Shown here: positions 8,099 through 16,419 of the stretch, piece after piece
Layout of the letters: each line of letters begins with the position of its first letter
How positions within the stretch are numbered: the first letter of the stretch is position 1
NCBI GenBank assembly: GCA_965221725.1
Contig: OZ244909.1
Span: forward strand, 1,984,001 to 2,048,000
DNA from: HK1 sp965221725
GTDB taxonomy: Bacteria; Pseudomonadota; Gammaproteobacteria; HK1
DNA length: 64,000 nucleotides
Direction: 5' to 3'
Position numbers and translations under genes: made by a program
Notes under the pieces: model-generated
Seen by the model: only the letters and a program-made list of their open reading frames with translations
The model's database searches: none
What the model was told of the DNA's origin: nothing

Positions 8099-9604
8099 AT
8101 GAAAGTGCTGTCCGTCGCCTCCGAGTGTGTGCCCTTCGTCAAGACGGGGGGGCTGGCCGACGTGGTCGGCGCCCTGCCTGGCGCTCTGGCTCCGCTGGGC
8201 GTCGAGGTGCGGGTGCTGATGCCGGGCTACCCGGCGGTGAAGGCGGCGCTTCCCGGGGACGCCGAAGCCCGCCCGATCGGGCGGGGGCCGGGCGGGCCCG
8301 CGCGCGTGATCGGCGCCCGGGCCGCCGGTATCGACGTCATGGTGCTGGATTCGCCCCGGTGTTTCGAACGGCCCGGCAATCCCTATCTCGGCCCCGACGG
8401 CCGGGACTGGCCCGACAACCACCTGCGCTTCGGCGCCCTGTGCCGTGCCGCCGCGCGCATCGCCACCGCCGGGTTCGACGGCTGGCGGCCTGATGTGGTG
8501 CACCTGCACGACTGGCAGGCGGGCCTGACCGCGGCGTACCTCAAGCTCGGCCGCGAGCCGGCCCCCCCGAGCCTCCTCACCATTCACAACATCGCCTTCC
8601 AGGGCCTCTTTCCGCCGGAGGCGACGGCGCCGCTGGAGCTGCCCGGGGGCGGGTTTCATCCCGCGGGCTTCGAATTCTTCGGCCAGGTCGGCTTCCTCAA
8701 GGCCGGTCTCGTCTACGCGGACCGCATTTCGACGGTGAGCCCGACCTACGCCCGCGAGCTGGCCCGCCCGGAGTTCGGCATGGGGCTGGAAGGGGTCATC
8801 TCCTCCCGGCGCACCGAGGTGCACGGCATCGTGAACGGCATCGACCTCGACGTCTGGAACCCGGAGCGCGATCCGCACCTCGCCGCGCATTTCTCGGCCC
8901 GGGCCCCGGCCCGCAAGGCCCGGAACCGCACCGCCCTGGGTCAGCGGCTCGGGCTTCGCACCTCACTGGGTCAACGGCTCGGGCTTCGCACCTCACTGGG
9001 CCGGCGGCTCGGGCTTCACGCCGCCGGCGAGGGTCCTCTGTTCTGCGTCGTCAGCCGTCTCACTCGACAGAAGGGTCCGGATCTCCTGCTGGAGGCTTTG
9101 CCCCGGCTGCTCGCGCGCGGTGCGAGCCTCGCCCTGCTCGGCTCCGGCGATCCGGATCCGGAACGCGCATTCCAGGCCGCGGCCGCGGACCACCCGGGGC
9201 GGGTCGGGGTGGTGATCGGCTACGACGAACCCCTGTCGCACCTGATGCAGGCCGGCGCCGACGCCATCCTGGTCCCGTCGCGTTTCGAGCCCTGCGGGCT
9301 CACCCAGCTCTACGGCCTGCGCTACGGCACCCTGCCGGTGGTCGCCCGCACCGGCGGCCTCGCGGACACCGTGATCGACGCCAACGAGGCGGCGCTCCGG
9401 GCCGGGGTGGCCACCGGCTTCCAGTTCTCCCCGGGGTCCGCCACGGCCCTGGCTGACGCCATCGACCGGGCCTGCGACGCCTTCGCCGACCGGAAGCTCT
9501 GGTCGGCGATGGTGCGGCGCGCGATGCGCCATCCGGTGGGCTGGGGGCCTTCGGCCGCGGCCTACGCCCGCCTCTACTCCGAACTGCTCGGCGCCGCGGC
9601 ATGA
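8099..9604 (+). CDS. glgA: Glycogen synthase (ADP-glucose, GT5)
   Basis: 501 residues. It transfers glucose from ADP-glucose to the non-reducing ends of glycogen. The N-terminal KTGGLADVVGALP at residues 15-27 is the ADP-glucose binding signature. HLHDWQAGLTAAYLK, LTIHNIAFQGLF, IVNGIDLDVWNPERD and the C-terminal PSRFEPCGLTQLYGLRYGT and TGGLADTV motifs are all present. The ATG at 8099 gives the canonical MKVLSVASE start with GAGAGGA upstream. The linker at about residues 277-306 carries three tandem copies of a decapeptide, LGQRLGLRTS, not expected in the family. The stop overlaps glgX by 4 bases. Confidence 0.96.
   Translation: MKVLSVASECVPFVKTGGLADVVGALPGALAPLGVEVRVLMPGYPAVKAALPGDAEARPIGRGPGGPARVIGARAAGIDVMVLDSPRCFERPGNPYLGPDGRDWPDNHLRFGALCRAAARIATAGFDGWRPDVVHLHDWQAGLTAAYLKLGREPAPPSLLTIHNIAFQGLFPPEATAPLELPGGGFHPAGFEFFGQVGFLKAGLVYADRISTVSPTYARELARPEFGMGLEGVISSRRTEVHGIVNGIDLDVWNPERDPHLAAHFSARAPARKARNRTALGQRLGLRTSLGQRLGLRTSLGRRLGLHAAGEGPLFCVVSRLTRQKGPDLLLEALPRLLARGASLALLGSGDPDPERAFQAAAADHPGRVGVVIGYDEPLSHLMQAGADAILVPSRFEPCGLTQLYGLRYGTLPVVARTGGLADTVIDANEAALRAGVATGFQFSPGSATALADAIDRACDAFADRKLWSAMVRRAMRHPVGWGPSAAAYARLYSELLGAAA
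8929..9018 (+). repeat. Three tandem 30-bp repeats inside glgA
   Basis: Copies at 8929-8958, 8959-8988 and 8989-9018 share the core CACCTCACTGGGTCAACGGC with a few substitutions. The unit is ten codons, so the frame is kept. The array falls just before the second Rossmann domain of GlgA. Confidence 0.9.
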
Positions 9605-11847
9605 CGGCGAGGACGAAGCGCACGGTGCGCGCCGGGCGGCCGCATCCTCTCGGCGTGCACTGGGACGGCGCGGGCGCGAATGTCGCCGTGTTCTCCGAGA
9701 ATGCGACCAGCATCGAGATCTGCCTCTTCTCCGGGGACGGGCGGCGCGAGACGGAGCGCGTGACCCTGCCGGAGAGAAGCGGACCCGTATGGCACGGCTA
9801 TCTGCCGGGCCTTGCGCCCGGCGCTCTGTACGGCCTGCGCGCCCACGGCCCCTACGCGCCCGAGCACGGCCACCGCTTCAATCCCCACAAGCTGTTGCTC
9901 GACCCGTATGCCCGCGCCCTGCACGGGCGGTTCGTCCCCGGCGACGCCGGTCTCGGCTACGATCCCGCCGCGCCGGACCGCGACCTGTCGTTTTCGCGCA
10001 TCGACAGCGCCCCGACGATGCCGAAATGCGTGGTGACCGCCCCCGCCCCGCCGGTGCCGGCCGGCGAGCGGCCCGACACCCCCTGGTCCGAAACCGTGAT
10101 CTACGAGGCGCACCCCAGGGGGCTCACCCGCCGGTGGCCGAAACTGCCGGAGGCGCAGCGCGGCACCTGCGAGGCCCTCGCCGCACCGCCGGTGCTGGAG
10201 CATCTGACCGCGCTCGGCGTCACCGCGCTGGAGCTCCAGCCGGTCCATGCCTTCGCCGACGAGCGCCGGCTGCTCGCGAGGGGGCTCGTCAACTATTGGG
10301 GGTACGACAGCATCGGCTTCTTCGCGCCCGAACCGCGCTACCTCGGCCCGGCCGGCCCCGCCGGCTTTCGCGAAGCAGTGCGCCGGCTCCACGCCGCGGG
10401 CATCGAAGTCATCCTGGACGTCGTCTACAACCACACCGCCGAGGGCGACCAGAACGGACCGACGCTCTCGTTCCGCGGCCTGGACAACGCCGCCTACTAC
10501 CGTCTGCGCGACGGACAGGCGCGCTACTACGTGAACGAGACCGGCTGCGGAAACACGCTCGATGTCGCCCACCCCTACGTGCTGCGCATGGTCCTGGACA
10601 GCCTGCGCTGGTGGGTGGAGGCGATGGGGGTCGACGGCTTTCGCTTCGATCTCGCCACCGCCCTCGCCCGGGAAGCCCACGGCTTCGACCCCCGCGGCGG
10701 CTTCCTCGACGCCCTGCGCCAGGACCCGGTGCTGGCCCGGGTGAAACTGATCGCGGAGCCCTGGGATCTCGGCCCCGGCGGCTACCGCCTGGGCGAATTC
10801 CCGCCCGAATTCGCCGAGTGGAACGACCGCTTTCGCGACGGTGTGCGCCGCTTCTGGCGGGGCGACGCCCACGGCGCCCAGGAGATGGCGGAGCGGCTGC
10901 TCGGCTCGGCGGGTACCTTCGATCACGACGGCCGCCGGAGCTGGGCGTCGGTAAACTGCGTCGCCTGCCACGACGGCTTCACCCTGGCCGATGTCACCGC
11001 CTACAACTGCAAACACAACGAGGCCAACGGCGAAGACAACCGGGACGGCCACGATGAGAACTGGAGCGACAACTGCGGCACGGAAGGCGAGACCGATGAC
11101 CCGGAAATCCGCCGGCGCCGGGCGCGACGGCAACGCAACCTGCTCGCCAGCGTCTTCCTGGCGCAGGGCACGCCGATGCTGCGCGCCGGCGACGAGATCG
11201 CGGACAGCCAGGGGGGGAACAACAACGCCTGGTGCCAGGACAACCCCGTCGGCTGGGTCGACTGGGCGCACGCCGACACCGCCCTGCTCGGTTTCACCCG
11301 GCGGCTGATCGCATTGCGCCGGGCCCACCCCTGCCTGCGGCAGAGCCGATTCCTGCACGGACGCGAACGCACCGGGGACGGGGCACCGGACGTCGAATGG
11401 CTCGGGGTCGACGGCGCCCCCGTCGACTGGGAAGACCCGAACCTTGCCGGTTTCTGCCTGCTGCTCGCAGCGCCCGCCGGCGCGTCGGACCGAGCCGCCG
11501 ACCGCCACCGGAGCAATCGGAGCGACCACGGCTATCCGGGCGAACGCGGGGACCAGGGGGGGGGCCGGGTGGGCCGGGAAGAGCGAGGGAGCCGGGTTGA
11601 TCGAGATGATCGCGATGATCGCGGTGACCACGGCGGCCGGGGGAACTGCGGGGACCGGATGGCGCTCGTCATCAACCGCTCGACCGAGGCGGTTTCCATC
11701 CGCCTGCCCGCGACCGGCGCCGATCGCGCCTGGTTTCGCGTCCTGGACACCGCCCGGCCCGAGGCGCCGGAGACCGTCTGCCACGGCTTCCGGCCGGACA
11801 TCGAGCCCGAGTCGATCGTGCTCTTCGACGTCGGGGCACGACCATGA
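9601..11847 (+). CDS. glgX: Glycogen debranching enzyme
   Basis: 748 residues, GH13. It cleaves alpha-1,6 branch points in phosphorylase-limit glycogen. The N-terminal CBM48-like domain (PLGVHWDGAGANVAVFSENA) precedes the barrel. Catalytic-region motifs: VVYNHTAEGDQNGPTLSF, GVDGFRFDLA near residue 345 (nucleophile Asp), LIAEPWDLGPGGY near 385 (acid/base Glu), and NCVACHDGFTLADV. Residues about 627-686 form a charged low-complexity insert rich in D, R, G and N (RVDRDDRDDRGDHGGRGN) before the final beta domain. Family members do not normally have this. The ATG overlaps the glgA stop, implying coupled translation. Confidence 0.94.
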   Translation: MTARTKRTVRAGRPHPLGVHWDGAGANVAVFSENATSIEICLFSGDGRRETERVTLPERSGPVWHGYLPGLAPGALYGLRAHGPYAPEHGHRFNPHKLLLDPYARALHGRFVPGDAGLGYDPAAPDRDLSFSRIDSAPTMPKCVVTAPAPPVPAGERPDTPWSETVIYEAHPRGLTRRWPKLPEAQRGTCEALAAPPVLEHLTALGVTALELQPVHAFADERRLLARGLVNYWGYDSIGFFAPEPRYLGPAGPAGFREAVRRLHAAGIEVILDVVYNHTAEGDQNGPTLSFRGLDNAAYYRLRDGQARYYVNETGCGNTLDVAHPYVLRMVLDSLRWWVEAMGVDGFRFDLATALAREAHGFDPRGGFLDALRQDPVLARVKLIAEPWDLGPGGYRLGEFPPEFAEWNDRFRDGVRRFWRGDAHGAQEMAERLLGSAGTFDHDGRRSWASVNCVACHDGFTLADVTAYNCKHNEANGEDNRDGHDENWSDNCGTEGETDDPEIRRRRARRQRNLLASVFLAQGTPMLRAGDEIADSQGGNNNAWCQDNPVGWVDWAHADTALLGFTRRLIALRRAHPCLRQSRFLHGRERTGDGAPDVEWLGVDGAPVDWEDPNLAGFCLLLAAPAGASDRAADRHRSNRSDHGYPGERGDQGGGRVGREERGSRVDRDDRDDRGDHGGRGNCGDRMALVINRSTEAVSIRLPATGADRAWFRVLDTARPEAPETVCHGFRPDIEPESIVLFDVGARP

Positions 11848-12038
11848 GCACCGAAACCCGAGATCCCGGCGCCCTCCCGGACCTTGCGCGAGCCATGGGG
11901 CCTCGATTTTACCGGCGCGCCCCGACGGGCGTGGCACCCATCGCCAACCCCGACCCCCGGTGCGCCCTGCCGGTCGCCATGGAGGAGCCGGAGGAAAGCG
12001 AAGCCACCAAGGACGGAGTCAGGGTCATCCCATGCTGA
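11844..12038 (+). pseudogene. Degenerate duplicate of the malQ 5' end
   Basis: A 64-codon frame begins with an ATG overlapping the glgX stop (ATGA). It aligns with the start of malQ: MSTxxRDxGALxDLAxAMG, then a shared R and P/D-R-AL-AM pattern, before similarity fades. It lacks everything needed for activity. The simplest reading is that malQ once overlapped glgX, its 5' end was duplicated in tandem, and the upstream copy decayed. It may still be translated because the coupling site is intact. The 193 bases after it, up to malQ, hold no other gene I can recognise. Confidence 0.65.
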
Positions 12039-12231
12039 TTTTTCCCGGCAGCGAACCGCCGCCCCGGCCCGGAAACCTGGAAAACGAATCGCCTTTCGGG
12101 CTCGAAAGAAGAAGTCGTTTCGGTGGACAGGCGGTCGCCGCTGACGGCAAACCGGCCACCTTGACCCCTGACCCGACTGCCAAACGACACGTTCACCGTG
12201 GCGTGGGAAAGTCCTGGGCCGGCGCCAGGCC

Positions 12232-14370
12232 ATGAGTACCGGGCTCCGGGATGATGGCGCCCTCGGGGATCTCGCCGAAGCGATGGGGATCCTGCCCCGC
12301 TGGCGCGACCTCGCGGGGGCGGCGCAGGTCACCGGCCCCGATACCCAGCGAGCGCTGCTCGCGGCCATGGGGGTGTCGGGGGCCGGCGAAGCCGAAATCC
12401 GCGAAGCGCTCGAAGCGCTCCGCGCGCGCCGGATCGCCCGGCGCATCCCCGAAGAAATGGTGGTGGCCGCGGGCACCGGCGACGCCCGCATTCCTCTCGA
12501 ACACCCCGCGGACTGGCGCATCGCGCTCGAATCGGGCGCCACGCTCGAAGGGCGCGACGAGCGGGAGATTGCGCTCGCGCTGCCGGCCGGTCTTCACCGC
12601 CTGTCCGTCGGCGACGACGAGTGCCTCGTGATCGCCGCCCCCGAGCGGGCGCCGGCGGTCGCGGACGTGGCGGGGCGCCCCCGGGCCTGGGGCCTCTCCG
12701 CCGCCCTCTACGGTCTGCGCTCGCAGCGGAATCTGGGGGTCGGGGACTATCGCGATCTGGCCGATGCGGCGGTGCAGGCGGCGCGCCTCGGCGCCGACTT
12801 CATCGGCATCAACCCGGTCCATGCCCGCGGGACCGCCAGTGACGGCTTCAGCCCCTATTCCCCCACCTGCCGGACCGCGCTCGAACCGGGACACATCGCC
12901 CCGGACGCAGTGCCCGGATTCGCGCCCGGCACCGAGATCCGCCTCCGGCTGGAGGCGAACGCCGCGGACGCGGAGGCCGCAAAGGCCGGCGACCTCCTCG
13001 ACTACGAAGCCCACCGGCAACACCAGCGCGCGCTGCTCGAAGCTCTCTTCCGCACCACCATCGAGGCGAACGGACCGGCCGCGGCCGACCTCGCCGCCTG
13101 GCGGCAGGGGCCGGGCCAGGCGCTGGAGTGGTTCGCGGTGTTCGAGGCGATCGCCCGCGACCACGGCCCGGACTGGCGCACCTGGCCCGCGGCGCTCCAA
13201 ACCGCCAACAGCCCGGCGGTGCATCACTTTGCGACCGCGCAGGCCGAGGCCGTGCGCTACCACGCCTGGCTGCAGCGGCTCGCCGCCCGGCAGCTCGCCG
13301 CCGCCCGGACCGCCGCCACCGACGCCGGGATGGCTCTCGGCCTCTACCTCGATCTGGCGGCGGGGGTGCGCCCCGGCGGGGCCGACACCTGGGCGTCTCC
13401 GGCCTGCTTCGCCGAAGGCGTATCGCTCGGCGCCCCGCCCGACGCCTTCAGCCCCGACGGCCAGAACTGGAGCCTGGCGCCATTCAGCCCCGCGGGCCTG
13501 CGCGCCGCAGGCTACGCGCCCTTCATCCGGATGCTGCGCGCCGCCATGACTCACGCCGGCATCATCCGCATCGATCATGTGCTGGGCCTCGACCGCAGCT
13601 TCTGGGTGCCGGAGGGCGGCGCCCCCGGCGGCTACGTGAGCTACCCGCTCGAATCCCTGCTCGGGCTCGTGCGTATCGAGGCGGCGCGGGCCGGCTGCAT
13701 CGTCGTCGGCGAGGATCTGGGCTCCGTCCCCCGGGGTCTGCGCCGGCGGCTTGCCGACGCCGGATTGCTGGGGTGTGCGGTCATGCAGTTCGAGACCGAC
13801 GAGCACGGGCTCCGGCCGCCCCGGCACTACCGTCCCGCCAGCCTCGTCTCGGCCGGCACCCACGACACCCCGACCCTGAAGGGCTGGTGGTCCGGCCGGG
13901 ACATCGAGCTGCGCCACCAACTTGGCCGAACCACGGAGCAGGACCGCACCACGGCGCTCGCGGCCCGGGCGACGGCGCGGGACGACCTCGGCCGCCTGCT
14001 GGTGAAGGAAGGGCACGCCGAGCCCCCCGGCCGCGTTCAACGCGGCGAAAACCGTCGGATTCGCACCCGCCGCCGTGAATCGGCGACATTTCCGGGCTCG
14101 GGCTTCGACCCCGACGCGCCGTCACCGGAGGCCAACGACGCGCCCGTGATCGCAGTCCACGCCCTCCTCGCCGACGCCGACTCCGCGCTGCTCGCGGTTC
14201 AGCTCGACGACGCCCTGGGCCTCGTCGAGCCGCAGAACCTGCCGGGCACCGTCGACGAACACCCCAACTGGCGCCGCCGCTATCCGGTGGCGGTGGAGGC
14301 GCTGGCAGAAGACCCGGGGCTCACCGCCATCGCGCGCGCCGTCGGTTCGCGGGGGAGACAGTATCCGTGA
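12232..14370 (+). CDS. malQ: 4-alpha-glucanotransferase (amylomaltase)
   Basis: 712 residues, GH77. It transfers maltosyl and longer glucans between acceptors, recycling short chains from debranching. The catalytic region shows RIDHVLGLDRSFWVPEGG (nucleophile Asp), VVGEDLGSVPRGLRRRLADA (acid/base Glu) and SAGTHDTPTLKGWW. The C-terminus DDALGLVEPQNLPGTVDEHP is canonical. Residues about 598-625 (basic, RIRTRRRESATFPG) are absent from the family and are encoded by part of the repetitive element found between pgm and glgP. The start ATG is preceded by GCCGGCGCCAGGCC only, a weak ribosome binding site, perhaps because the original start was displaced by the duplicated 5' end upstream. Confidence 0.93.
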   Translation: MSTGLRDDGALGDLAEAMGILPRWRDLAGAAQVTGPDTQRALLAAMGVSGAGEAEIREALEALRARRIARRIPEEMVVAAGTGDARIPLEHPADWRIALESGATLEGRDEREIALALPAGLHRLSVGDDECLVIAAPERAPAVADVAGRPRAWGLSAALYGLRSQRNLGVGDYRDLADAAVQAARLGADFIGINPVHARGTASDGFSPYSPTCRTALEPGHIAPDAVPGFAPGTEIRLRLEANAADAEAAKAGDLLDYEAHRQHQRALLEALFRTTIEANGPAAADLAAWRQGPGQALEWFAVFEAIARDHGPDWRTWPAALQTANSPAVHHFATAQAEAVRYHAWLQRLAARQLAAARTAATDAGMALGLYLDLAAGVRPGGADTWASPACFAEGVSLGAPPDAFSPDGQNWSLAPFSPAGLRAAGYAPFIRMLRAAMTHAGIIRIDHVLGLDRSFWVPEGGAPGGYVSYPLESLLGLVRIEAARAGCIVVGEDLGSVPRGLRRRLADAGLLGCAVMQFETDEHGLRPPRHYRPASLVSAGTHDTPTLKGWWSGRDIELRHQLGRTTEQDRTTALAARATARDDLGRLLVKEGHAEPPGRVQRGENRRIRTRRRESATFPGSGFDPDAPSPEANDAPVIAVHALLADADSALLAVQLDDALGLVEPQNLPGTVDEHPNWRRRYPVAVEALAEDPGLTAIARAVGSRGRQYP
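14029..14098 (+). repeat. Half copy of a palindromic repeat element inserted in frame in malQ
   Basis: About 60 of 70 bases match 16342-16411, the right half of the palindromic element between pgm and glgP, ending in the same GTGAATC-to-ATTTCCGGG terminal sequence. It is read through in the malQ frame without a stop. Confidence 0.8.
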
Positions 14371-14409
14371 CCGGGCGAGGAGTTCATTCGGCGCCGCGAA
14401 GACGGGATC

Positions 14410-14557
14410 CATCAGTGGCCGCGAACCGGTGATCCCCGCCCGCGCTCCGGAGACCGACCCTTCGTGCGATTCCGGTCGGATTTCGGCTCCCGGAGCATCG
14501 GTTCGGGGCCATTTCGAGAACGGGTTCGGTTCTGGCGGGAATCGCTGGTCGCTGATG
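14410..14557. repeat. Imperfect long inverted repeat upstream of pgm
   Basis: The stretch beginning CATCAGTGGCC at 14410 is partly complementary to the stretch ending GCTGATG at 14557, with further matching blocks (CCCGCC against GGCGGG, GCTCCGG against CCGGAGC) in order. The right arm carries extra sequence that is itself hairpin-prone. Unlike the pgm-glgP element, the arms are unequal. It fills most of the malQ-pgm gap. Confidence 0.4.
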
Positions 14558-14600
14558 ACGTATGCCGGAGTACCGGACACGTCGACAAGGAGATGAGCCG

Positions 14601-16232
14601 ATGAACGTGAGAACCGTGCCCACCACGCCGTTCGCAGGGCAAAGGCCCGGCACTTCGGGCCTGCGCAAGAAGACCGCGGTGTTCATGCAGTCAGGGTATC
14701 TGGAGAACTTCGTGCAGTCGGTGTTCGACGCGGTGGGCGGGATCGGGGACAAGACGCTGACGGTGGGCGGCGACGGGCGCTACTTCAACCAGCGCGCCAT
14801 CCGGACCATCCTCGCGATGGCCGCCGCCAACGGGGCCGCTCGGGTTCTGGTGGGCCGCGGCGGGCTGCTCTCGACCCCCGCCGCCTCGGCGGTGATCCGC
14901 ACCCGCGGGACGGACGGCGGCCTCATTCTCTCGGCCAGTCACAACCCGGGCGGGGCCGATGGCGACTTCGGCATCAAGTACAACATTCCGACCGGCGGCC
15001 CGGCGCCGGAGTCCGTCACCGACGCGATCTATCGGCGCAGCCTGGAAATCGGCGCGTACCGGATCCTGGACGCCGAGGAGGTCGACCTCTCGACTCCGGG
15101 CGTGCGGTCGCTGGGCGCGACGACGGTGGAGATCATCGACCCGGTGGCCATCCACGCCGGGATCCTGCGCGCCCGGTTCGACTTCGACGCCATCCGCGCG
15201 CTCTTCGCCTCGGGCTTCGCCATGCGCTTCGACGCCATGCACGCGGTCACCGGCCCCTACGCGAAGGCCATCCTGGAGGATGAGCTGGGGGCCCCCCGCG
15301 GCACAGTTCTCAACGGCGAGCCCCGGCCCGACTTCGGCGGCGGCCACCCCGACCCCAACCCGGTGCACGCCAAGGCGCTGGTGGACCTGATGATGAGCGC
15401 GGAGGCGCCGGATTTCGCCGCCGCGTCCGACGGCGACGGGGATCGCAACCTGATCCTCGGCCGCGGCATCTACGTCACCCCGTCCGACTCGCTGGCGGTG
15501 CTGGCCGCCAACGCCACCCTGGCGCCGGGCTACGCCGAGGGCCTCGCGGGCATCGCGCGGTCGATGCCGACGAGCCGCGCCGCCGACCGGGTGGCCGCGA
15601 AGCTGGGCATCAACGCCTTCGAGACGCCCACGGGCTGGAAGTTCTTCGGTACTCTTCTGGATGCGGGCCTCGCGACACTGTGCGGCGAGGAGAGCGCGGG
15701 CACGGGTTCGGACCACGTACGCGAGAAGGACGGCCTGTGGGCGGTGCTGCTGTGGCTCAACATTCTCGCCCGGCGCCGCAAGTCCGTGCGCGAGATTCTC
15801 GCCGCCCACTGGGCCGAGTACGGCCGCGACTACTACACTCGCCACGACTACGAAGGCGTGGACAAGACGGCGGCGGAGGGCCTGATGGAGGATCTCCGGC
15901 ACCGGCTGCCGGATCTGCCCGGGCGGTCCTGCGGCGGGCTCACCGTCGCCGGCGCCGACGAATTCTCCTACCGCGATCCGGTGGACGGCTCCGAAACCGG
16001 CGGGCAGGGTCTGCGCATCTTTTTCGAGGAGAATGCCCGGGCCGTGTTCCGGCTCTCGGGCACCGGAACCGCGGGGGCGACGCTGCGCGTCTACCTGGAG
16101 CGCTACGAGGCCGGATCGGGAGCGCTGGGTCTCGAAACGCAGGAGGCGCTGGCCCCGGTCATCTCCGCCGCGGCGGAGATTGCGGACTTCCGCGCCCGGC
16201 TCGGACGTGACGCACCGGACGCAAGGACTTAG
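14601..16232 (+). CDS. pgm: Phosphoglucomutase (alpha-D-glucose-specific)
   Basis: 543 residues. It interconverts glucose-1-phosphate and glucose-6-phosphate, linking glycogen synthesis and breakdown to glycolysis. Motifs: FAGQRPGTSGLRKKT at the N-terminus, the phosphoserine loop ILSASHNPGG, the metal loop ASDGDGDRNLILG, the sugar loop GEESAGTGSDHVREKDG, and RLSGTGTAGATLRVYLE at the C-terminus. The ATG at 14601 follows AAGGAGATGAGCCG, a good ribosome binding site; the frame open from 14562 is therefore not needed. The stop is immediately followed by the palindromic element at 16233. Confidence 0.96.
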   Translation: MNVRTVPTTPFAGQRPGTSGLRKKTAVFMQSGYLENFVQSVFDAVGGIGDKTLTVGGDGRYFNQRAIRTILAMAAANGAARVLVGRGGLLSTPAASAVIRTRGTDGGLILSASHNPGGADGDFGIKYNIPTGGPAPESVTDAIYRRSLEIGAYRILDAEEVDLSTPGVRSLGATTVEIIDPVAIHAGILRARFDFDAIRALFASGFAMRFDAMHAVTGPYAKAILEDELGAPRGTVLNGEPRPDFGGGHPDPNPVHAKALVDLMMSAEAPDFAAASDGDGDRNLILGRGIYVTPSDSLAVLAANATLAPGYAEGLAGIARSMPTSRAADRVAAKLGINAFETPTGWKFFGTLLDAGLATLCGEESAGTGSDHVREKDGLWAVLLWLNILARRRKSVREILAAHWAEYGRDYYTRHDYEGVDKTAAEGLMEDLRHRLPDLPGRSCGGLTVAGADEFSYRDPVDGSETGGQGLRIFFEENARAVFRLSGTGTAGATLRVYLERYEAGSGALGLETQEALAPVISAAAEIADFRARLGRDAPDART

Positions 16233-16410
16233 ACCCGGAAATGCCACCGATTCGTGAAGCGAGGGGGCGGAGATGGCTGGTTTCGCAAGGCGAACGCGAG
16301 TCAGGGCGCGCAGGCGTACCCTTAGGTACGTCGAGCACCCTGGCCGCGGTCAACGCGGCGAAAGCTGTCAGATCCGCGCCCGCAGCCGTGAATCAGTGAC
16401 ATTTCCGGGT
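16233..16410. repeat. 178-bp palindromic (MITE/RPE-like) element
   Basis: It starts ACCCGGAAATG at 16233 and ends CATTTCCGGGT at 16410. The two halves are imperfectly complementary along almost their whole length, meeting at GTACCCTTAGGTAC near 16318-16331. It begins one base after the pgm stop and ends 9 bases before the glgP start, so a transcript would fold into one long hairpin. No coding capacity for a transposase. The right half recurs inside malQ. Confidence 0.8.
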
Positions 16411-16419
16411 TAGGGACAG

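Noticed and set aside
8929..9018. CRISPR-like or transposon-end repeats
   Set aside because: Direct tandem copies without spacers, entirely in the glgA frame.
9574..11937. 787-codon open frame on the minus strand across glgX
   Set aside because: Antisense shadow of a GC-rich gene; the plus strand has clear GH13 motifs and the minus product is Val/Ala/Gly/Pro-rich without any family signature.
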